Positions 61,678-64,000 of a DNA stretch of 64,000 nucleotides are shown one piece after another. Made by a program: the position numbers and the translations under genes. Source of the stretch: an uncultured Alphaproteobacteria bacterium (GTDB taxonomy: Bacteria; Pseudomonadota; Alphaproteobacteria; Puniceispirillales; UBA1172); the NCBI GenBank assembly GCA_958431225.1, contig OY288107.1, positions 1,763,501 through 1,827,500 on the forward strand, written 5' to 3'. Each line of letters starts with the position of its first letter. Position 1 is the first letter of the stretch. The notes beneath the pieces were generated by a model. That model was given only the letters and a program-made list of their open reading frames with translations, did not search any database and was not told the DNA's origin.

Positions 61678-64000
61678 ATGAACAACAACTTCACAGAAGA
61701 CACCGTAGAACAAGCCTGCCTAGCTTGGCTGGGAGAATTGGGGTATGATATCATCCATGGCTTCAGCATCGCCCCGGGCGAGCCTAACCAGATGCGTGCT
61801 AGTTATTCTGACGTCATATTGCATGAAAAACTACGCACCGCACTGACAAGCATCAACCCACGCATCCCCGCCGAAGTCATAGATGATGTCTGTAAAAATC
61901 TTTCAACCCATCCTGATTTGCTTGAAGATAATCGCCTGTTCCACCAAAAGCTCATTGACGGCGTCGAGGTGGAATACACCAATCCCGACGGCGAAACCAC
62001 CGGCGACAAAGTATGGCTCGTTGATTTTGATGATATTTCCAAAAACGACTTCTGCGCCGTCAATCAGTTCACCGTGGAAGAAAACAAACAGAGACGCCGT
62101 GCTGATGTTGTCGTTTTTGTCAATGGCATCCCTCTCGCCGTCATTGAGCTGAAAAACGCCGTCAATCAGCACACCACAAACGCTCACGCCTATAACCAAT
62201 TACAGACCTACACGCGCGACATCCCCTCGCTTTTCCGCACCAATGCGCTCCTTGTGATATCAGACGGCATTGAGGCTAAACTGGGCGCGCTCCATGCCCC
62301 AAAGCAACGCTTTATGCGCTGGCGGACGATTGATGGCGTCACTATTGCCGAAAAGAACGCCGCGGAACTAGAAACACTGCTCAAAGGAGTGTTTGATAAG
62401 CATATCTTGCTAGACTTTATCCAATATTTCACAGTGTTTGAAAAAGACGGCGCGCAAATTACCAAAAAAATCGCCGCCTACCACCAATACCACGCCGTCA
62501 ATAAAGCCATCCAAAGCACCCTTGATGCCGCCTCGGAAAAAGGCGACAAGCGGGCAGGGGTGATCTGGCACACGCAAGGTTCCGGCAAAAGTCTTTCTAT
62601 GGCGTTCTTTGCCGGCAAAATCATCCGCCAAAAAGCAATGAAAAACCCCACATTGGTGGTCTTAACTGACCGCAACGATTTAGACCAACAGCTATTCAAT
62701 ACCTTCTGCTTATGTAAAGACCTGCTCCACCAAGACCCAGCGCAAGCGACAGACCGCAAGGATATGCGCGAAAAACTCGCAGTTGATGTCGGCGGAGTCG
62801 TCTTTACGACTATCCAAAAATTTGCTCCTGAAAAAGGCGAGAAATTCCCGCTACTCTCTGACCGCAGGAATATCATCGTCATTGCCGATGAAGCCCACCG
62901 CAGCCAATATGATTTTATCGATGGTTTCGCCCGCCATGTGCGGGATGGACTCCCTAATGCCTCATTTATAGGCTTTACTGGCACGCCAATTAAGCAATCT
63001 GATAAAAATACCTATGCTGTCTTTGGTAAAGAAATAGATACCTATGATATCCAACAAGCCGTAGATGACGGTGCAACAGTGCGAATCTATTATGAAAGCC
63101 GTTTGGCTAAAATTGAACTCAACGAAGCAGAGCGACCCCACATAGAAGAAGAATTCGAAGAAGTCACCGAAAGTGAAGAAGTTGAACACAAAACAAAACT
63201 CAAAAGCAAATGGGCGCGCCTAGAAGCGCTGGTCGGGACGGAAAAACGCATTAATCTCATCGCCCAAGATATAGTCGACCACCTCGAAGCTAGGCTAGAG
63301 GCAATGAACGGCAAAGCTATGGCAGTATGCATGAATCGCGGTATCTGCGTTAATCTATACGATGCTATCATTAAACTGCGTCCAAAATGGCATAGCGCTG
63401 ACAACAAAAAAGGCGCGGTTAAAGTCGTTATGACTGGTTCCGCTAGCGACCCCGAATCTTTCCACCCCCACTTACGCAATAAAGCCGCCCAAAATGCCAT
63501 AGCACAACGCGCAAAAAACCCAGACGACCCCCTCAAATTAGTTATCGTCCGAGACATGTGGCTCACCGGATTTGATGCACCGCCAATGCACACAATGTAT
63601 GTTGATAAGCCAATGCAAGGGCATAATCTCATGCAGGCAATCGCGCGGGTGAACCGAGTATTCAAAGACAAACCTGGCGGGCTAGTCGTGGATTATCTGG
63701 GAATATTATACAGCCTCAAAAAAGCGCTAGCGCGCTATACTGAAAGAGATCGTGCAGAAACTGGCGTGTCTCAAGTCAAAGCCATCGCCGCTATGATGAA
63801 ACAATATGAACGGGTGCAACAGCTATTTCATGGCTTTGATTACTCAATAGCAATCAATGGAAAACCACAGGACCGCCTAAACATTCTACCCGTAGCGATG
63901 GATCATATTTTAAGCCAAGAAGAAGGTCGCGAATGCTTTATGCGGTTCTCTCTCAAACTATCCAAAGCCTTCGCCCTATGCGCCGCCAGCGACGAAGCCA
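61678..64000 (+). CDS. hsdR: Type I restriction enzyme R subunit, second system, cut by the window end
   Basis: 774 residues are visible from the ATG at 61678 (SD AAGAGGAAA); the stop lies beyond the window. [20 protein letters not shown] and the next Lys (about 140-159) form the PD-(D/E)xK nuclease, [13 protein letters not shown] (about 298-310) Walker [11 protein letters not shown] (about 401-410) the DEAD box and FTGTPIKQ motif [19 protein letters not shown] and ARVNRVF belong to the second RecA-like domain. It completes the RHH-hsdM-hsdS-SIR2-hsdR operon. Confidence 0.92.
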   Translation, partial: MNNNFTEDTVEQACLAWLGELGYDIIHGFSIAPGEPNQMRASYSDVILHEKLRTALTSINPRIPAEVIDDVCKNLSTHPDLLEDNRLFHQKLIDGVEVEYTNPDGETTGDKVWLVDFDDISKNDFCAVNQFTVEENKQRRRADVVVFVNGIPLAVIELKNAVNQHTTNAHAYNQLQTYTRDIPSLFRTNALLVISDGIEAKLGALHAPKQRFMRWRTIDGVTIAEKNAAELETLLKGVFDKHILLDFIQYFTVFEKDGAQITKKIAAYHQYHAVNKAIQSTLDAASEKGDKRAGVIWHTQGSGKSLSMAFFAGKIIRQKAMKNPTLVVLTDRNDLDQQLFNTFCLCKDLLHQDPAQATDRKDMREKLAVDVGGVVFTTIQKFAPEKGEKFPLLSDRRNIIVIADEAHRSQYDFIDGFARHVRDGLPNASFIGFTGTPIKQSDKNTYAVFGKEIDTYDIQQAVDDGATVRIYYESRLAKIELNEAERPHIEEEFEEVTESEEVEHKTKLKSKWARLEALVGTEKRINLIAQDIVDHLEARLEAMNGKAMAVCMNRGICVNLYDAIIKLRPKWHSADNKKGAVKVVMTGSASDPESFHPHLRNKAAQNAIAQRAKNPDDPLKLVIVRDMWLTGFDAPPMHTMYVDKPMQGHNLMQAIARVNRVFKDKPGGLVVDYLGILYSLKKALARYTERDRAETGVSQVKAIAAMMKQYERVQQLFHGFDYSIAINGKPQDRLNILPVAMDHILSQEEGRECFMRFSLKLSKAFALCAASDEA

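Noticed and set aside
1-64000. tRNA or rRNA genes, transposases, integrases or CRISPR arrays
   Set aside because: I looked for cloverleaf-like blocks, recombinase motifs and regular repeat-spacer patterns and found none; mobility is inferred only from repeats and relics.

Overview
The window reads as a piece of a proteobacterial chromosome, most likely alphaproteobacterial. This is inferred from the TctABC and TAXI-TRAP solute-receptor transporters, a BKACE (DUF849) enzyme and the style of the toxin-antitoxin genes; no rRNA, tRNA or taxonomic marker is present to prove it. Base composition is mixed by eye: the housekeeping-like genes (nnrD, tctABC, TRAP operon) are GC-richer, and many defence genes (helicase at 16.3-18.8 kb, MBL operon, ietAS) are AT-rich, as expected of a genomic island built from transferred parts.

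Layout. 0-2.9 kb: XRE, AbiEi-like and XRE/ImmA-type regulators, with one lacking the peptidase domain and one lacking the catalytic Glu. 2.9-4.95 kb (minus): a tight three-gene operon of a 52-aa basic protein, a ComEC-like MBL hydrolase and a membrane protein; I do not recognise it as a named system. 5.2-10.1 kb: type III restriction-modification (mod-res). 10.1-11.8 kb: hipBA with a large palindromic operator. 11.9-16.1 kb: SDR-like reductase, DUF2779 nuclease pair, nnrD, Panacea/DUF4065. 16.3-18.8 kb: a stand-alone helicase-nuclease. 18.9-33.6 kb: a MATE transporter whose 3' end recurs twice as fragments that bracket a GmrSD-like gene and a six-gene type I R-M operon (hsdM-hsdS-TIR-dinD-hsdR-ygjP-like), followed by relics of a type IC R-M system around a 341-aa accessory gene.

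34-55 kb is a shuffled array. Four full copies of a 136-141-aa MbcA/ParS-like gene (called orfX here), two abiEi genes, one abiEii and several relics sit between Sel1-repeat genes, tctABC, an orphan hsdS-like gene plus ietAS, and a TAXI-TRAP/aminotransferase/BKACE operon. Repeat comparison shows that the segment 34.0-42.2 kb was duplicated to 47.0-49.0 kb and that the second copy then lost abiEii, the Sel1 genes and tctABC; part of the tctC start remains as a scar.

55-64 kb: a small unknown gene, a second hipBA whose hipA carries a one-base frameshift, then an RHH-hsdM-hsdS-SIR2-like-hsdR type I R-M operon cut by the window end.

How the genes fit together: most of the window is a defence island (one type III and two type I R-M systems, GmrSD-like, ietAS, AbiE, two HipBA, Panacea, helicase-nuclease). 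Both type I operons carry an embedded gene of an NAD-consuming fold (TIR in one, SIR2-like in the other), which suggests restriction backed by abortive infection. The metabolic cargo would import organic acids or amino acids and feed transamination and beta-keto acid cleavage.
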